NCBI GenBank assembly: GCA_021647365.1
Contig: JAKIUW010000014.1
Location: 1 to 64,000, forward strand
Origin: Cocleimonas sp.
GTDB taxonomy: Bacteria > Pseudomonadota > Gammaproteobacteria > Thiotrichales > Thiotrichaceae
DNA: 64,000 nucleotides
Reading direction: 5' to 3'
Notes under the pieces: generated by a model
Told to the model about the DNA's origin: nothing
The model's input: the letters and a program-made list of their open reading frames with translations, nothing else
Database searches by the model: none
Shown here: positions 14,989 to 24,099 of the stretch, in pieces
How the letters are laid out: every line of letters begins with the position of its first letter
Numbering within the stretch: the first letter of the stretch is position 1
Made by a program: the position numbers and the translations under genes

Positions 14989-17039
14989 AGCAAAGTGAAA
15001 ACTCGGTTGAAGGTCTCATTGAAGGTTTTGTAAAGCCCGAAACAGAAGCTGACTGGAAAAAATTACTCAGTGAAGAAGGCCCTTTAGCCAAAGCCATTCC
15101 TGGTTTTCAAGTGCGCGAACAACAGCAAGAAATGCTTTGCGCCGTAGGTGATGCCATAAAAAATCATTCGCCAGCCGTGATTGAAGCGGGTACAGGTGTT
15201 GGTAAAACTTTTGCTTATTTAGTGCCAGCGATAGCATCAGGCGGTCGCGTGATCATTTCGACAGGTACAAAAACACTGCAAGATCAGCTTTTCGCTAAAG
15301 ATTTACCGATTGTAAAAAATGCATTAAAAACAGACACTAAAACAGCTTTGTTAAAAGGTCGCGCGAACTATCTTTGCACCTATCGTTTGCACCGCGCGCA
15401 AACCGAAGGGCGTTTTGATGATCGTCGTTCACTCACGCATTTACAGCGTATTGCCGATTGGCAAGTGATTACATTTTCTGGCGATATTGCCGAACTCAAC
15501 AGTGTGCCACGCGATGCTGAAATTTGGCAACACGCCACCTCAACCGCTGAAAATTGCTTAGGCTCTGACTGTCCAGATTATGATACCTGTTTTGTGGTAA
15601 AAGCGCGCCGAGAAGCCCAAGAAGCGGATGTGGTTGTAGTAAACCATCACTTATTCTTTGCCGATCTTGCGCTAAAAGAAGAAGGCTTTGGCGAGCTACT
15701 ACCCAGCGCTAACGCAGTTATTTTGGACGAAGCACATCAACTACCAGAAATTGCCTCTACCTTTTTTAGCGAAACATTGAGCAGTCGCCAATTATTAGAA
15801 TTTGGGCGTGATACATTGGCAGAGGCCTTGACGAACGCAGGTGACATGCCCGAGCTTCGCGATAGCCTTGCAATGCTTGAGAAGTGTGTATTGGATTTGC
15901 GTTTAGCGATGGATAAACCAGGCTTGCGTGAGCCGTGGTATAAAATAAAATCAAAGCCCGCGATAGAAAAAGAAATTATACATTTGGGTGAAATCTTAAA
16001 TGATCTACAAGACCAGTTATTGGTGGCGGCAGAGCGAAGCAAAGGCTTGGAATCATGCTACGAGCGTGTTCAGCTACACAACCAGCGCCTTAAAAACTTG
16101 AATAACCCCAAGTCAGGCACCGTGCAATGGTACGAAACTTACACGCGTTCATTCTCCTTGGTTTCTACGCCGCTGGATATTGCCGATACATTTAAAAAGC
16201 ATTTAGAAAGCTGGCCTTGCGCGTGGATTTTAACCTCAGCAACGCTTGCAGTGGGTAAGTCGTTTGATCATTTTACACATCGCATTGGCATGGAGTCTCC
16301 CAAAGAGTTATTACTCGATAGCCCATTCGATTATTGGCACAACGCTTTGTTATACGCGCCGCCTGATATTCCCGAGCCACAAAATGTCGACTTTGTGCCA
16401 GCGGTTGTTCAAGCCTCTATTCCTGTAATCGAAGCCTGCGAAGGGCGCACTTTTATGCTGTTTACCAGCTATCGCGCATTGAATGAAGCGGCGGCTATTC
16501 TAAAAGATGAAATTGATTATCCTATTTTGGTGCAAGGTGAATCATCACAAGCAGATATGATCAAAAAATTCCGCAAGCTCGGTAATGCTGTTTTGCTAGG
16601 AACCAGCAGTTTTTGGGAAGGCGTAGATGTACGTGGTGAAGCATTGAGCTGTGTGATTATTGATAAGCTTCCGTTCTCATCTCCTGGTGATCCTGTTTTA
16701 GAAGCGCGGATTAAATCCATTCGAGAAAGTGGTGGGAATCCCTTTGGTGAATATCAGCTACCGCAAGCGGTTATCGCGCTAAAGCAGGGCGTAGGGCGCT
16801 TAATTCGCGATGATAATGATAAAGGCGTGCTGGTTATTTGTGATCCGCGTTTGCGTACAAAATCGTATGGAATGACCTTTTTAAATAGTTTACCCCGAGT
16901 GCCAAGAACCAGTAAATTGGAAGTGGTAGAACGCTTTTTTGAAATTCTAAAGAATAAAAAAGAAGAAGATAAAAGTGGCAAGAAAGACAAGAGTGACAAA
17001 GATGATAAGAAAAAGAAAGATGTGAAGAACGATGACTAA
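14985..17039 (+). CDS. yoaA: YoaA/DinG-family ATP-dependent DNA helicase (iron-sulfur type)
   Basis: 684-aa XPD-like helicase. Walker A is at 68-75 (AGTGVGKT), the 4Fe-4S cysteines are in NYLCTYR and NCLGSDCPDYDTC, the DEAH box is ILDEAHQLPE, and the C-terminal motif is GVGRLIRDDND. In E. coli YoaA acts with DNA polymerase III chi in repair of stalled forks. It begins with TTG overlapping the lipoprotein stop and ends in a Lys/Asp-rich tail of about 30 residues. It overlaps tsaB by 8 bp. Confidence 0.9.
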   Translation: MKQSENSVEGLIEGFVKPETEADWKKLLSEEGPLAKAIPGFQVREQQQEMLCAVGDAIKNHSPAVIEAGTGVGKTFAYLVPAIASGGRVIISTGTKTLQDQLFAKDLPIVKNALKTDTKTALLKGRANYLCTYRLHRAQTEGRFDDRRSLTHLQRIADWQVITFSGDIAELNSVPRDAEIWQHATSTAENCLGSDCPDYDTCFVVKARREAQEADVVVVNHHLFFADLALKEEGFGELLPSANAVILDEAHQLPEIASTFFSETLSSRQLLEFGRDTLAEALTNAGDMPELRDSLAMLEKCVLDLRLAMDKPGLREPWYKIKSKPAIEKEIIHLGEILNDLQDQLLVAAERSKGLESCYERVQLHNQRLKNLNNPKSGTVQWYETYTRSFSLVSTPLDIADTFKKHLESWPCAWILTSATLAVGKSFDHFTHRIGMESPKELLLDSPFDYWHNALLYAPPDIPEPQNVDFVPAVVQASIPVIEACEGRTFMLFTSYRALNEAAAILKDEIDYPILVQGESSQADMIKKFRKLGNAVLLGTSSFWEGVDVRGEALSCVIIDKLPFSSPGDPVLEARIKSIRESGGNPFGEYQLPQAVIALKQGVGRLIRDDNDKGVLVICDPRLRTKSYGMTFLNSLPRVPRTSKLEVVERFFEILKNKKEEDKSGKKDKSDKDDKKKKDVKNDD

Positions 17040-17775
17040 AATACTCGCCATCGAAACAGCCAGCGAAGCCTGTTCTGCAAGTTTGCAGATTACAGATGGT
17101 GCAAACAGCCAAGTGTTTTCGCGTATAGAAACAACCCCACGACAGCACGCAAAACTTATTCTCTCGATGCTAGATGAAGTCCTCGATGAAGCGGGTATCG
17201 CATTAAATGAAATTGATGCAATCGCATTCGGGCGCGGACCAGGCGCATTCACAGGTTTAAGAATTGCCGCAGGCGTGGCGCAAGGCGTAGCATTATCGGT
17301 TAACAAACCAGTTGTGGCGGTTTCCACGCTTGCCGCTTTAGCAGGGCAGGTTATGGGCAATAAAAATTATCAAGATGAGATCGTGATAACCGCCTTAGAT
17401 GCTCGCATGGGTGAAGTCTACTGGGCTGTCTTTAAAAGAAACAATGAAGGCATGGTTGAATTAGTTGGCGAAGAACAAGTGAGCCAACCACAAACAATGT
17501 TCCAGCAAGCCGTTTTAAATAATACCGAAGATGTAAAAATACTAGCCATAGGTGCAGGTTGGGATGCTTACGCAGAAGAACTATTGGCTAATAACAAGCC
17601 AGAAAACATAAGCCATTGGGAAAGTATTTATCCCACTGCAAAGGATATTGCTCAACTAGCCGTACCACTTTTTGTTGAAGGCAAAGCAGTAAGCCCCGAA
17701 GAGGCGCAGCCTGTCTATATTCGTAATAATGTGGCTAAGAAATCTAGTAAGCAAGCTAATAAGTTTAACTTGTAA
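17032..17775 (+). CDS. tsaB: tRNA threonylcarbamoyladenosine biosynthesis protein TsaB
   Basis: 247-aa ASKHA-fold protein, partner of TsaD and TsaE in making t6A37 in tRNAs. Recognised by ILAIETASEACSASL, the loop FGRGPGAFTGLRIAAGVAQG (residues about 64-83) and the C-terminal PVYIRNNVA. It overlaps yoaA by 8 bp; the yoaA-tsaB order is common in gammaproteobacteria. Its stop codon directly abuts a perfect C7 palindrome that could act as its terminator. Confidence 0.95.
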   Translation: MTKILAIETASEACSASLQITDGANSQVFSRIETTPRQHAKLILSMLDEVLDEAGIALNEIDAIAFGRGPGAFTGLRIAAGVAQGVALSVNKPVVAVSTLAALAGQVMGNKNYQDEIVITALDARMGEVYWAVFKRNNEGMVELVGEEQVSQPQTMFQQAVLNNTEDVKILAIGAGWDAYAEELLANNKPENISHWESIYPTAKDIAQLAVPLFVEGKAVSPEEAQPVYIRNNVAKKSSKQANKFNL

Positions 17776-17825
17776 AGCACACCCCCCCACTTTTACATGA
17801 TCATGTAAAAGTGGGGGGGTGTGCT
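17775..17825. repeat. C7 perfect palindrome, type A/type A, no loop
   Basis: Two type A units head to head: AGCACAC, seven-C run, ACTTTTACATGA, immediately followed by the exact reverse complement (25 bp arms, centre TGATCA). It starts at the last base of the tsaB stop codon. It can form a very stable hairpin or cruciform. Confidence 0.95.
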
Positions 17826-17922
17826 AATGTCCTTAAGTTCAGGAGAAACACGACCATGCTTCCCTTCACTTCCGCTCAGGATAAACCAAGTCCGCCTCAG
17901 CACACATGCGCTGTTTGAGGGC

Positions 17923-17948
17923 GTTCCCTGAGCCTGTCGAAGGGTTCC
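17923..17948. repeat. Small repeat of the CCCTGAGCCTGTCGAAGGG type
   Basis: GTTCCCTGAGCCTGTCGAAG then GGTTCC. Related copies are at 22405-22423, 27665-27680 and 39278-39304, two of them fused to C7 units. This short palindrome-like sequence is commonly seen between genes of many proteobacteria. The stretch 17826-17972 holds nothing else I can name. Confidence 0.7.
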
Positions 17949-17972
17949 AAGTGCTTATGCCATTATGGCGCG

Positions 17973-18272
17973 CTAAAATATATCAATTTCCTGTCGAATC
18001 TCTGTTTCCATATTCGCAATGCTACCAAAGTGTTTCATCATTTCATCAGCACCTTCCTGAGACATAAATTTTTCCATAAACGCTTCTTGGTGTGCTTTAC
18101 CTTCCCACTTAACAATGCAATAGACTCTACTATCAGCGTCTATTCCCGAATCTCGGCTGATAAAGCCTTCCGATTTGGCAATATCAGTATCAATGGTTTT
18201 TGATAGCTCTTTCCAGTTTTCAAGTTGCCCTTCATGTAATTCAAAAGATTCAATAATGGTATATGGGTTCAT
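17973..18272 (-). CDS. Antibiotic-biosynthesis-monooxygenase-like (ABM) domain protein
   Basis: 99-aa single-domain protein with a ferredoxin-like pattern (YTIIESFELHEGQLENWKEL, SRVYCIVKWEGKAHQEAFME) typical of the dimeric alpha/beta-barrel ABM superfamily. Actual function in such small proteins is usually unknown. The start at 18272 is chosen for TAGGAG located 7-8 nt upstream; the frame extends upstream without a ribosome site. Confidence 0.7.
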   Translation of the reverse strand: MNPYTIIESFELHEGQLENWKELSKTIDTDIAKSEGFISRDSGIDADSRVYCIVKWEGKAHQEAFMEKFMSQEGADEMMKHFGSIANMETEIRQEIDIF

Positions 18273-18416
18273 TTGCAGTTCTCCTATTGGTTTGATTGTA
18301 GAAGTAAGAGCATACAACATCACTACTGACAGCATTGTGTCAGTAGTGATTAAGAAAAATTGATTATTTCTAGAGTATTAGTATTGACTAGGGGAAATTT
18401 AAACAATGAAAAACAT

Positions 18417-18438
18417 CATGTAAAAGTAGGGGGGTGTG
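18417..18438 (+). repeat. C7 repeat unit, intermediate type
   Basis: CATGTAAAAG, TA, six G, TGTG. The A after AAAAGT is a change toward type B. It lies 12 bp beyond the stop of the TRAP large permease gene. No second arm. Confidence 0.85.
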
Positions 18439-18450
18439 AACATTGCCATT

Positions 18451-21120
18451 CTAAAAATCCAAAGAAAGATCCTTATGATGCGACATACAACTCGCTACGC
18501 CTTTGGCTTGTTCTTCTGTTAAACGTTCTTGTAAACGTATGCCGATAGTTTTGGAGAGTGCTTTTTCGTGGTTTTTAAGGTTAGTCAGCAGCTCTTTATG
18601 AGCACGTTTTCGCCATATGGTATCGGCTTGGAATGTTTCATGGGCTTTTTGCATAAATACCATGGCTTTTTCTTTGGCTTCGTCAGTTTTATCCTTTTTA
18701 AGAACACGTCTGGCTTTTGATAAGGCAGACTTTATACTGCTGGTGCCTTTTAGCTTGGAGAGTGCGTTTTCAACTTTTTTGATTTCTGCCATGGCTTCTT
18801 TCTTGCCCATGTTCATAACGGTTTTATCTAGCGCAACTAAACGCTCTGAAAGTGTATTCAGTGGCTCGCTATCGGCGATGGTGAGTTGTAGCTCATGCAG
18901 TGACTCTGTGGATGAATCTACCATGTTAAAGTAGCTACGGCGGTCTTTCTTTAGCTTTGTGGCTAGCGTTTTATATTCCTTATGGCGGGATTCCCATTCT
19001 GTTGGAATGCTTTCTTCAAGGCTTTGTTTATCTGTCTTGAAAGTTTTAAGACTTTCTTCAATGTTGGCGACTAGACTATTGTCATTACTGCCAGAAGCTA
19101 AATATTCTAACTCTTTTTCTGTTTCCTTAATTTTTCGTGTGATATTTTTAATATCCGAATTTAAGTACAAAACTTGTTTTTGCAAGGGTAGGTAGCCTGT
19201 AATAAAGCTATCCATCGCTGCTTTTGATGTTCTTATTGTTTCGGCTAAGCCAAGGCCTTTAGTCGCATCTTCTATGCTTTCCTTAAAACGTTTTTGTGCC
19301 TTTTCAGGTAAGTAGCTTATATCAAAGCTTTTGGCTTTTTTGATGCTGGCTTTGATTTGATCACCCGTGCTGGCGTACTGACCCATCGTATATTCTTCCA
19401 GACAAATCTGTAGTTTTGGGTTCAGCGGTGGCGGAGCAGTTTCAGATAATAGATGGCTTCGATTAGGCAGATAATTTACCAAGCTAGGGAAGAAGCCGAC
19501 GATGGCTAACCCCAATAACTGCAAGACGATAAAGGCGGATGCGCCTTTGTAAATATCGATGGTTTTAACCACTTTATCGGCAACACCCCGCAGATAAAAC
19601 AAGGCGAAACCAAAGGGCGGTGTTAGGAATGAGGTTTGAATATTCAAACCGATCATAACGCCGAGCCAAACAGCAGTGATATTTGCTTCAGGGTTTGATA
19701 GCAAAATAGGTGCAACGATGGGCACAACGACTACAGCAATTTCGATAAAGTCGAGGAAGAAGCCGAGCAGGAATATTACTAGCATAACAACTACAAATTG
19801 CGTCCAGAAACCACCAGGTAGGGTGGTTAAAAAGTGCTTAACTAACTCCTCACCACCAAAACCACGGAAGGCAGAAGTGAGCATGGCAGCACCAATGAGG
19901 ATGATAAAGACCATCGACGTCGTTTTGGCAGTCTCGACCATCACCTCTTTTAAGGTATTATCAATTTTAAAGACACGCCATGCACTCCAAGTGACAGAAA
20001 ATAATAAGAAAGCAACGGCAATCGCGGTTAGTTTGATATTGGTAAATTGCTCTTCACTTTTGATGTTTTTGATATTCAGATCGTAATTGCTGGTGAAATA
20101 GGCAATTACCACGAGAGCAGCTAAGGCAATTAACAACGGAATGTATGCGGTGGATTTTGCGCCTGTATGCAAACGATAACCTGCCATAATCATAGCGCCG
20201 ATAGCGCCAATAGAACCTGCTTGGTTTACTGTAGCAACGCCCAACAATATAGAACCCAAAACAACAAAGATAAGTGTTAGTGGTGGCACTAAGGACAGGA
20301 AAATATTGAGCGCAAACTTTCGGTCATAATCGCCTTCGTAAGGAACAGGCGGCGCCATTTCAGGTTTTATGATGGCGACAATAAGAATATACGCCATATA
20401 TAAACCAACAAGAATCATGCCTGGAATAAGCGCACCCATAAACATATCGCCCGCACTAGCAGAAACCACATCGAAGTGTGAAGGCATAGAAAACTCGCCA
20501 GTCGCTTCTTTGTAGAGTGCTTTGCGCATGGTGTTGGCTTGATCCGCTGCGCTGGATAATTGATCTGCTAGAATGATTAAAACTATGGATGGAGGAATAA
20601 TTTGGCCCAACGTCCCAGAGGCACAAATCGTGCCTGTTGCTAGTGATTTGGAATAATTGTTTTTGAGCATCGCAGGTAGAGAAATCAAACCCATTGCGAT
20701 AACCGTTGCGCCAACAATGCCTGTGGTTGCGGCAAGCAAAGTTCCTACGAACACGACTGAAATACCCAGCCCGCCCGGTAACGGACCAAACAATTGGGCC
20801 ATGGCAATCAGCAAATCTTCGGCGATTTTTGAGCGCTGTAACATAATGCCCATAAAGATAAACAGCGGGATAGCGATTAACGTATCGCGCTCAACAATCC
20901 AATACAAGCTTCTAAAATTGGTGACTCCCGCGCTTAGCCATTCTGATGGACCATCTTGCGCAAAGTAAGCGCTAGGGTCGCCTGCAAAAATATAACCAGA
21001 AGCGGCGGCTGCACCGACAGCAAGAATGGCAGAACCAGGGAGAGCGAATGCAACGGGGAAGCCTGAAGTTAATGCCCAAATCATTAGGCCGAATAATACG
21101 GCTAGAAAAAAGAGTTCCAT
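18451..21120 (-). CDS. TRAP transporter large permease (DctM) with a long coiled-coil tail
   Basis: 889 aa, about twice the usual DctM length of roughly 430. Residues 1 to about 545 are the membrane domain with well over ten hydrophobic segments and family motifs (GTICASGTLGQIIPPSI; NIQTSFLTPPFGFALFYLRG). It has an additional hydrophilic insert with extra membrane segments near 320-410. Residues about 548-889 are hydrophilic, Lys/Glu-rich and largely helical, with heptad-like coiled coil, ending in VASCMSHHKDL. DctM couples sodium gradient to solute uptake. It lies 3 bp after dctQ. Longer DctM proteins exist; the role of the tail is unknown. Confidence 0.9.
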   Translation of the reverse strand: MELFFLAVLFGLMIWALTSGFPVAFALPGSAILAVGAAAASGYIFAGDPSAYFAQDGPSEWLSAGVTNFRSLYWIVERDTLIAIPLFIFMGIMLQRSKIAEDLLIAMAQLFGPLPGGLGISVVFVGTLLAATTGIVGATVIAMGLISLPAMLKNNYSKSLATGTICASGTLGQIIPPSIVLIILADQLSSAADQANTMRKALYKEATGEFSMPSHFDVVSASAGDMFMGALIPGMILVGLYMAYILIVAIIKPEMAPPVPYEGDYDRKFALNIFLSLVPPLTLIFVVLGSILLGVATVNQAGSIGAIGAMIMAGYRLHTGAKSTAYIPLLIALAALVVIAYFTSNYDLNIKNIKSEEQFTNIKLTAIAVAFLLFSVTWSAWRVFKIDNTLKEVMVETAKTTSMVFIILIGAAMLTSAFRGFGGEELVKHFLTTLPGGFWTQFVVVMLVIFLLGFFLDFIEIAVVVVPIVAPILLSNPEANITAVWLGVMIGLNIQTSFLTPPFGFALFYLRGVADKVVKTIDIYKGASAFIVLQLLGLAIVGFFPSLVNYLPNRSHLLSETAPPPLNPKLQICLEEYTMGQYASTGDQIKASIKKAKSFDISYLPEKAQKRFKESIEDATKGLGLAETIRTSKAAMDSFITGYLPLQKQVLYLNSDIKNITRKIKETEKELEYLASGSNDNSLVANIEESLKTFKTDKQSLEESIPTEWESRHKEYKTLATKLKKDRRSYFNMVDSSTESLHELQLTIADSEPLNTLSERLVALDKTVMNMGKKEAMAEIKKVENALSKLKGTSSIKSALSKARRVLKKDKTDEAKEKAMVFMQKAHETFQADTIWRKRAHKELLTNLKNHEKALSKTIGIRLQERLTEEQAKGVASCMSHHKDLSLDF

Positions 21121-21123
21121 AAT

Positions 21124-22170
21124 CTAGTGTTCTCCGCCAGCAGGTAGTGGCGCATCTTTTTCGTTAAATAAATAGGCACAACTACTTAAAAATAAACTTA
21201 CAAACTGTATCGCCATGGTCACCGCAAACACGATTAAAAAACCTGCCATTAAATATTTTACGTACAGTCCGTAACCACTTTGTGAGATTTCAAAAGTGAT
21301 AATCGGGCTGATAAGACTGCTATATTTTGTGCCAATACCGTAGTGCAAAATTGTCCAACACAGCGGTAAACCTAACAGTAATGTACCTAGTGCATTAACC
21401 CATGCTTTTTTGCGAGGTTTGAAACGTGCGTAAAGCACATCGACGCGCACGTGTCCATTGTCGTACAGGGTATAAGCGCTGGCAAAAAGGAATAGGGCGG
21501 CATACCAAAACCTAACAAGGTCGCCCATGTAGGCTTGCTCGTAAGAGAATATAAAACGTGTGAGAACGATGAAAAACTCAGATAAAACCACCAAGAAGGC
21601 AAGCCAAGTAAACCCTAAAGACTTACTAAAATAGGCAATCACAAATGAGAGTGCTATCAAAGGGTAATGCACATACAAGCCGCGTTTAGTCGCCAATCCC
21701 ATGGCATCGCTTATGTTTGTGCCAACCAATGGTTCGAGGAAGTTTTCTACGCGCAATAATGAGATAACTGTATCGGCGACTCCGACAAGAAAAACCGCCC
21801 AGAATGCGGCGCGAATAATATAAAAAGCAAGTTTCCTATAGGTATCGGAGTCTGCTGTGAGTGTGGTGTTGGGTGTTTTAGAAACACGAATAATGATAAA
21901 AACAAAAACGGCAAAATAAGCCATGAGTAGGGCAATGCCTTTATAAATTTTTGTTGAGTCTTGTTCAGCTTCATTTGAACCCATTAGTGCTTTGATGGAT
22001 TCGCCAAGGTTGGGCCAATCTTGCCAAAAAATCAAATAACGATTGGCAAGATAGAGTAGTACCGTGGCGACGAGGACTTTGCCTATTATTCGAATAAATG
22101 ATTTTGAACGAGAAGGACTCGAATCAAGGCCCGAGTTAGGGCTTGTGTTAGAAATAACGGCTGAATTCAT
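21124..22170 (-). CDS. TRAP transporter small permease (DctQ), extended
   Basis: 348 aa, roughly twice the typical 160-200 aa. The C-terminal half (about 160-335) carries the usual four membrane segments of DctQ, with RFWYAALFLFASAYTLYDNG followed by HVRVDVLY. The N-terminal half adds about four hydrophobic segments (28-48, 75-98, 113-140, 165-185). DctQ pairs with DctM in the membrane. The extension is shared in spirit with the enlarged DctM here, so the two may form one unusual subtype. Confidence 0.88.
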   Translation of the reverse strand: MNSAVISNTSPNSGLDSSPSRSKSFIRIIGKVLVATVLLYLANRYLIFWQDWPNLGESIKALMGSNEAEQDSTKIYKGIALLMAYFAVFVFIIIRVSKTPNTTLTADSDTYRKLAFYIIRAAFWAVFLVGVADTVISLLRVENFLEPLVGTNISDAMGLATKRGLYVHYPLIALSFVIAYFSKSLGFTWLAFLVVLSEFFIVLTRFIFSYEQAYMGDLVRFWYAALFLFASAYTLYDNGHVRVDVLYARFKPRKKAWVNALGTLLLGLPLCWTILHYGIGTKYSSLISPIITFEISQSGYGLYVKYLMAGFLIVFAVTMAIQFVSLFLSSCAYLFNEKDAPLPAGGEH

Positions 22171-22227
22171 TTAGTAGGGATGCCTTTGTATTGTACTAAA
22201 ACTAATATAAGTGTACTGAAAACCACT

Positions 22228-22302
22228 GTCATTCCCGCATGTTTCTAGCGGGAATCTTGTTGATCTATTACAGATTCCCGATAAAAGCACTCGGGAATGA
22301 CG
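22228..22302. repeat. Cruciform repeat of the GTCATTCCCG...CGGGAATGAC type
   Basis: The ends GTCATTCCCG and CGGGAATGAC are inverted. Inside are two smaller hairpins, ATTCCCGCATG/TAGCGGGAAT and ATTCCCGATAAAAG/CTCGGGAAT. A second full copy (CGTCATCCCCG version) is at 61039-61115 and a half copy at 24025-24059. Similar intergenic cruciform repeats are common in gammaproteobacteria. Confidence 0.85.
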
Positions 22303-22404
22303 GAGTGTTGTTTAAGTAGTTTGATAAGTAGACTAATAGTAATCTAATTATCAAAATAGTTTAACTGTGTTGTAAGTGAATGATGACTTATTTTAAGAAG
22401 CAGT

Positions 22405-22448
22405 CCTGCTGAGCTTGTCGAAGTACACCCCCCTAGTTTTACATGATG
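22405..22448. repeat. C7 type B unit fused to a CTGAGC..GTCGAAG repeat
   Basis: CCTGCTGAGCTTGTCGAAG runs directly into TACACCCCCC-TAGTTTTACATGATG. The same junction in reverse orientation is found at 27643-27680. It lies in the 474-bp gap between the TRAP binding protein and small permease genes. Confidence 0.85.
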
Positions 22449-22464
22449 CAAAAGAAAAAGAAGC

Positions 22465-22562
22465 CCACGAAAAGCACGAAATTAACGAAAAAAAAGCATT
22501 CAATATATTTAAACTTTCGTGTTTTTTAGCTGCGCTGGTCTAACGGCTCGTGCCTTTCGTGG
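22465..22562. repeat. Inverted repeat of the CACGAAA type
   Basis: CCACGAAAAGCACGA and TCGTGCCTTTCGTGG pair in 14 of 15 positions across an 68-bp spacer, which itself contains further ACGAA and TTTCGTG motifs. This kind of CACGAAA-rich repeat is scattered in many bacterial genomes. Together with the neighbouring repeats it fills the 22171-22644 gap; no gene is visible there. Confidence 0.6.
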
Positions 22563-22591
22563 ACATCTTTAAATAGGTCATCATAACCAAA

Positions 22592-22619
22592 GAAAACGGA
22601 GCGCCAAGGCTCCGTTTTC
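22592..22619 (-). terminator. Terminator after the TRAP binding-protein gene
   Basis: AAAACGGAGC and GCTCCGTTTT pair around a 6-nt loop, 25 bp past the dctP stop. It probably reduces transcription into the downstream permease genes, so binding protein would be made in excess of the permease. Confidence 0.8.
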
Positions 22620-22644
22620 ATTTTGTTAGAAAGTGTTTAGCTTT

Positions 22645-23745
22645 CTACAGACCCAGTACGCGGTTACGTTGTGATACATAAGCTTGGTCAGAGATTTTCG
22701 CCCAGCTACCGATATTGGCACGCGCTGCTTCAAAACTCTCATGAATCTCTTTAGCCAGCGGGCTGTGCTTTTTAACGTCAGCAAATACTTCTTCTGCTGC
22801 TTCGCCAAAGCTATCGTAAATTTCATCACTGAAAGCGCGTAGCTTAACACCGTGTTCTTTGATTAATGATGCTAATGCTTCACCGTTCTTCGCATTGTAT
22901 TCAGACATCATAGTATCGTTTTCTTGAGCCGCAGCTGCTTTGATGATTGCTTGGTTCTCTGCTGATAAGCCATCCCACCACTTTTTATTCATGCCGACAG
23001 CAAGCATGGCGCCTGGCTCGTGCATGCCTGGGTAGTAGTAGTATTTAGCCGCTTCGTAGAATTTCATGATCTTGTCATTCCAAGGGCCAACCCACTCAGT
23101 CGCATCCAATGCACCTGATACCAAGTTCTCATAAATCTGACCACCAGGAAGTGATACAGGAGAAGCGCCTAGCTTAGCAAGCACATCGCCACCCAAACCT
23201 GGGATACGCATTTTTAAGCCTTTAAAGTCATCAGCTGAATTCATTTCCTTACGGAACCAACCACCCATTTGAACGCCAGTGTTACCACACATTAATGACT
23301 TAACACCAAACTTAGCGCCTAATTTGTCCCAAAGCGCTTGTCCGCCACCAAAGTTAATCCAAGCGTTCATCTCTGTTACGGTCAAACCGAATGGAACAGA
23401 AGTAAAGTAAGCAAAACCTGGGTGTTTACCTTTCCAGTAATATTCTGCGCCGTGGTACATTTGAGAGTTGCCTTTAGCTACTTCATCAAACGAGTCAAAC
23501 GGCTTAACACGCTCACCAGCCGCGTAGTATTTAACTTCCATACGTCCGCCACTCATCTCCGTGATGCTCTTAGCGAAACGCTGCGCGCCTGTTCCTAAGC
23601 CTGGGAAATCTTTAGGCCAAGTAGAAACCATATTGATTTTGATTACTTTCTCATGCTTTGCAGCGATTGCTGGCACTGTAGCGACAGCTGCGGCAGCAGT
23701 AGCTGCACCAACAACGGCGCCTTTTAAAGCTTTACGTCTATCCAT
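22645..23745 (-). CDS. TRAP transporter periplasmic binding protein (DctP/TakP-like)
   Basis: 366-aa solute receptor. It begins with a twin-arginine-like signal (MDRRKALKGAVVG, Ala-rich to about 29). The mature part shows DctP features: TWPKDFPGLGTGAQRFAKSI, MGGWFRKEMNSADDFKGLKM with its binding-site Arg after it, and WVGPWNDKIM. The pattern is closest to the alpha-keto acid/TakP group, which suggests a monocarboxylate or keto acid ligand; this is inference. It is the first gene of the TRAP set, separated from dctQM by 474 bp of repeats and a terminator. Confidence 0.92.
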   Translation of the reverse strand: MDRRKALKGAVVGAATAAAAVATVPAIAAKHEKVIKINMVSTWPKDFPGLGTGAQRFAKSITEMSGGRMEVKYYAAGERVKPFDSFDEVAKGNSQMYHGAEYYWKGKHPGFAYFTSVPFGLTVTEMNAWINFGGGQALWDKLGAKFGVKSLMCGNTGVQMGGWFRKEMNSADDFKGLKMRIPGLGGDVLAKLGASPVSLPGGQIYENLVSGALDATEWVGPWNDKIMKFYEAAKYYYYPGMHEPGAMLAVGMNKKWWDGLSAENQAIIKAAAAQENDTMMSEYNAKNGEALASLIKEHGVKLRAFSDEIYDSFGEAAEEVFADVKKHSPLAKEIHESFEAARANIGSWAKISDQAYVSQRNRVLGL

Positions 23746-23882
23746 ACTATTCCATCCTCTTTGGTTTAGTTTTTTTCTTGCACACGCAAGTGTTGTGATT
23801 GTTTTTTGTTACCTTTGAAGGGTAGCTCATGAAATTGGGTTTTGCATCGGTAATATTACTTATTTTATTGTTTGGTTTTTGT

Positions 23883-23933
23883 AGCTCCCTCTCCGCTCTT
23901 TATTAGGAGTGGAGAGGGCTGGGGGTGAGGGGG
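23883..23933. repeat. CCCTCTCC...GGAGAGGGCTGGGGGTGAGGG-type repeat
   Basis: AGCTCCCTCTCCGCTC pairs with GGAGTGGAGAGGGCT and is followed by GGGGGTGAGGGGG. A shorter relative (AGCCCTCTTC/GAAGAGGCT then GGGTGTAGTGGTGATGG) is at 31417-31453. This repeat type is widespread in bacteria. It lies in the 23746-24221 region, which otherwise has only repeats. Confidence 0.65.
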
Positions 23934-23968
23934 AATAGCTTCGCTATTTGTTTCTAGTTATTATTTGT

Positions 23969-24099
23969 AAGCACACCCCCCCCCACTTTTACATGATGTT
24001 TATTATCTAAATTAAGTTAATAGCCGTCATTCCTGCATGCTTCTAGCAGGAATCTTGTTGGGTAGATTGTGGATCATGTAAAAGTGGGGGGGTGTGCTT
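23969..24099. repeat. C7 type A inverted pair with a nested half cruciform repeat
   Basis: The left unit (23969-23998) has nine C, the longest run in the window; the right unit (24075-24099) has seven G. The 76-bp spacer contains 24025-24059, CGTCATTCCTGCATGC then TTCTAGCAGGAATC, half of the 22228-type repeat. Either that repeat inserted between two C7 arms or the arms act as ends of a mobile unit. Confidence 0.85.
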
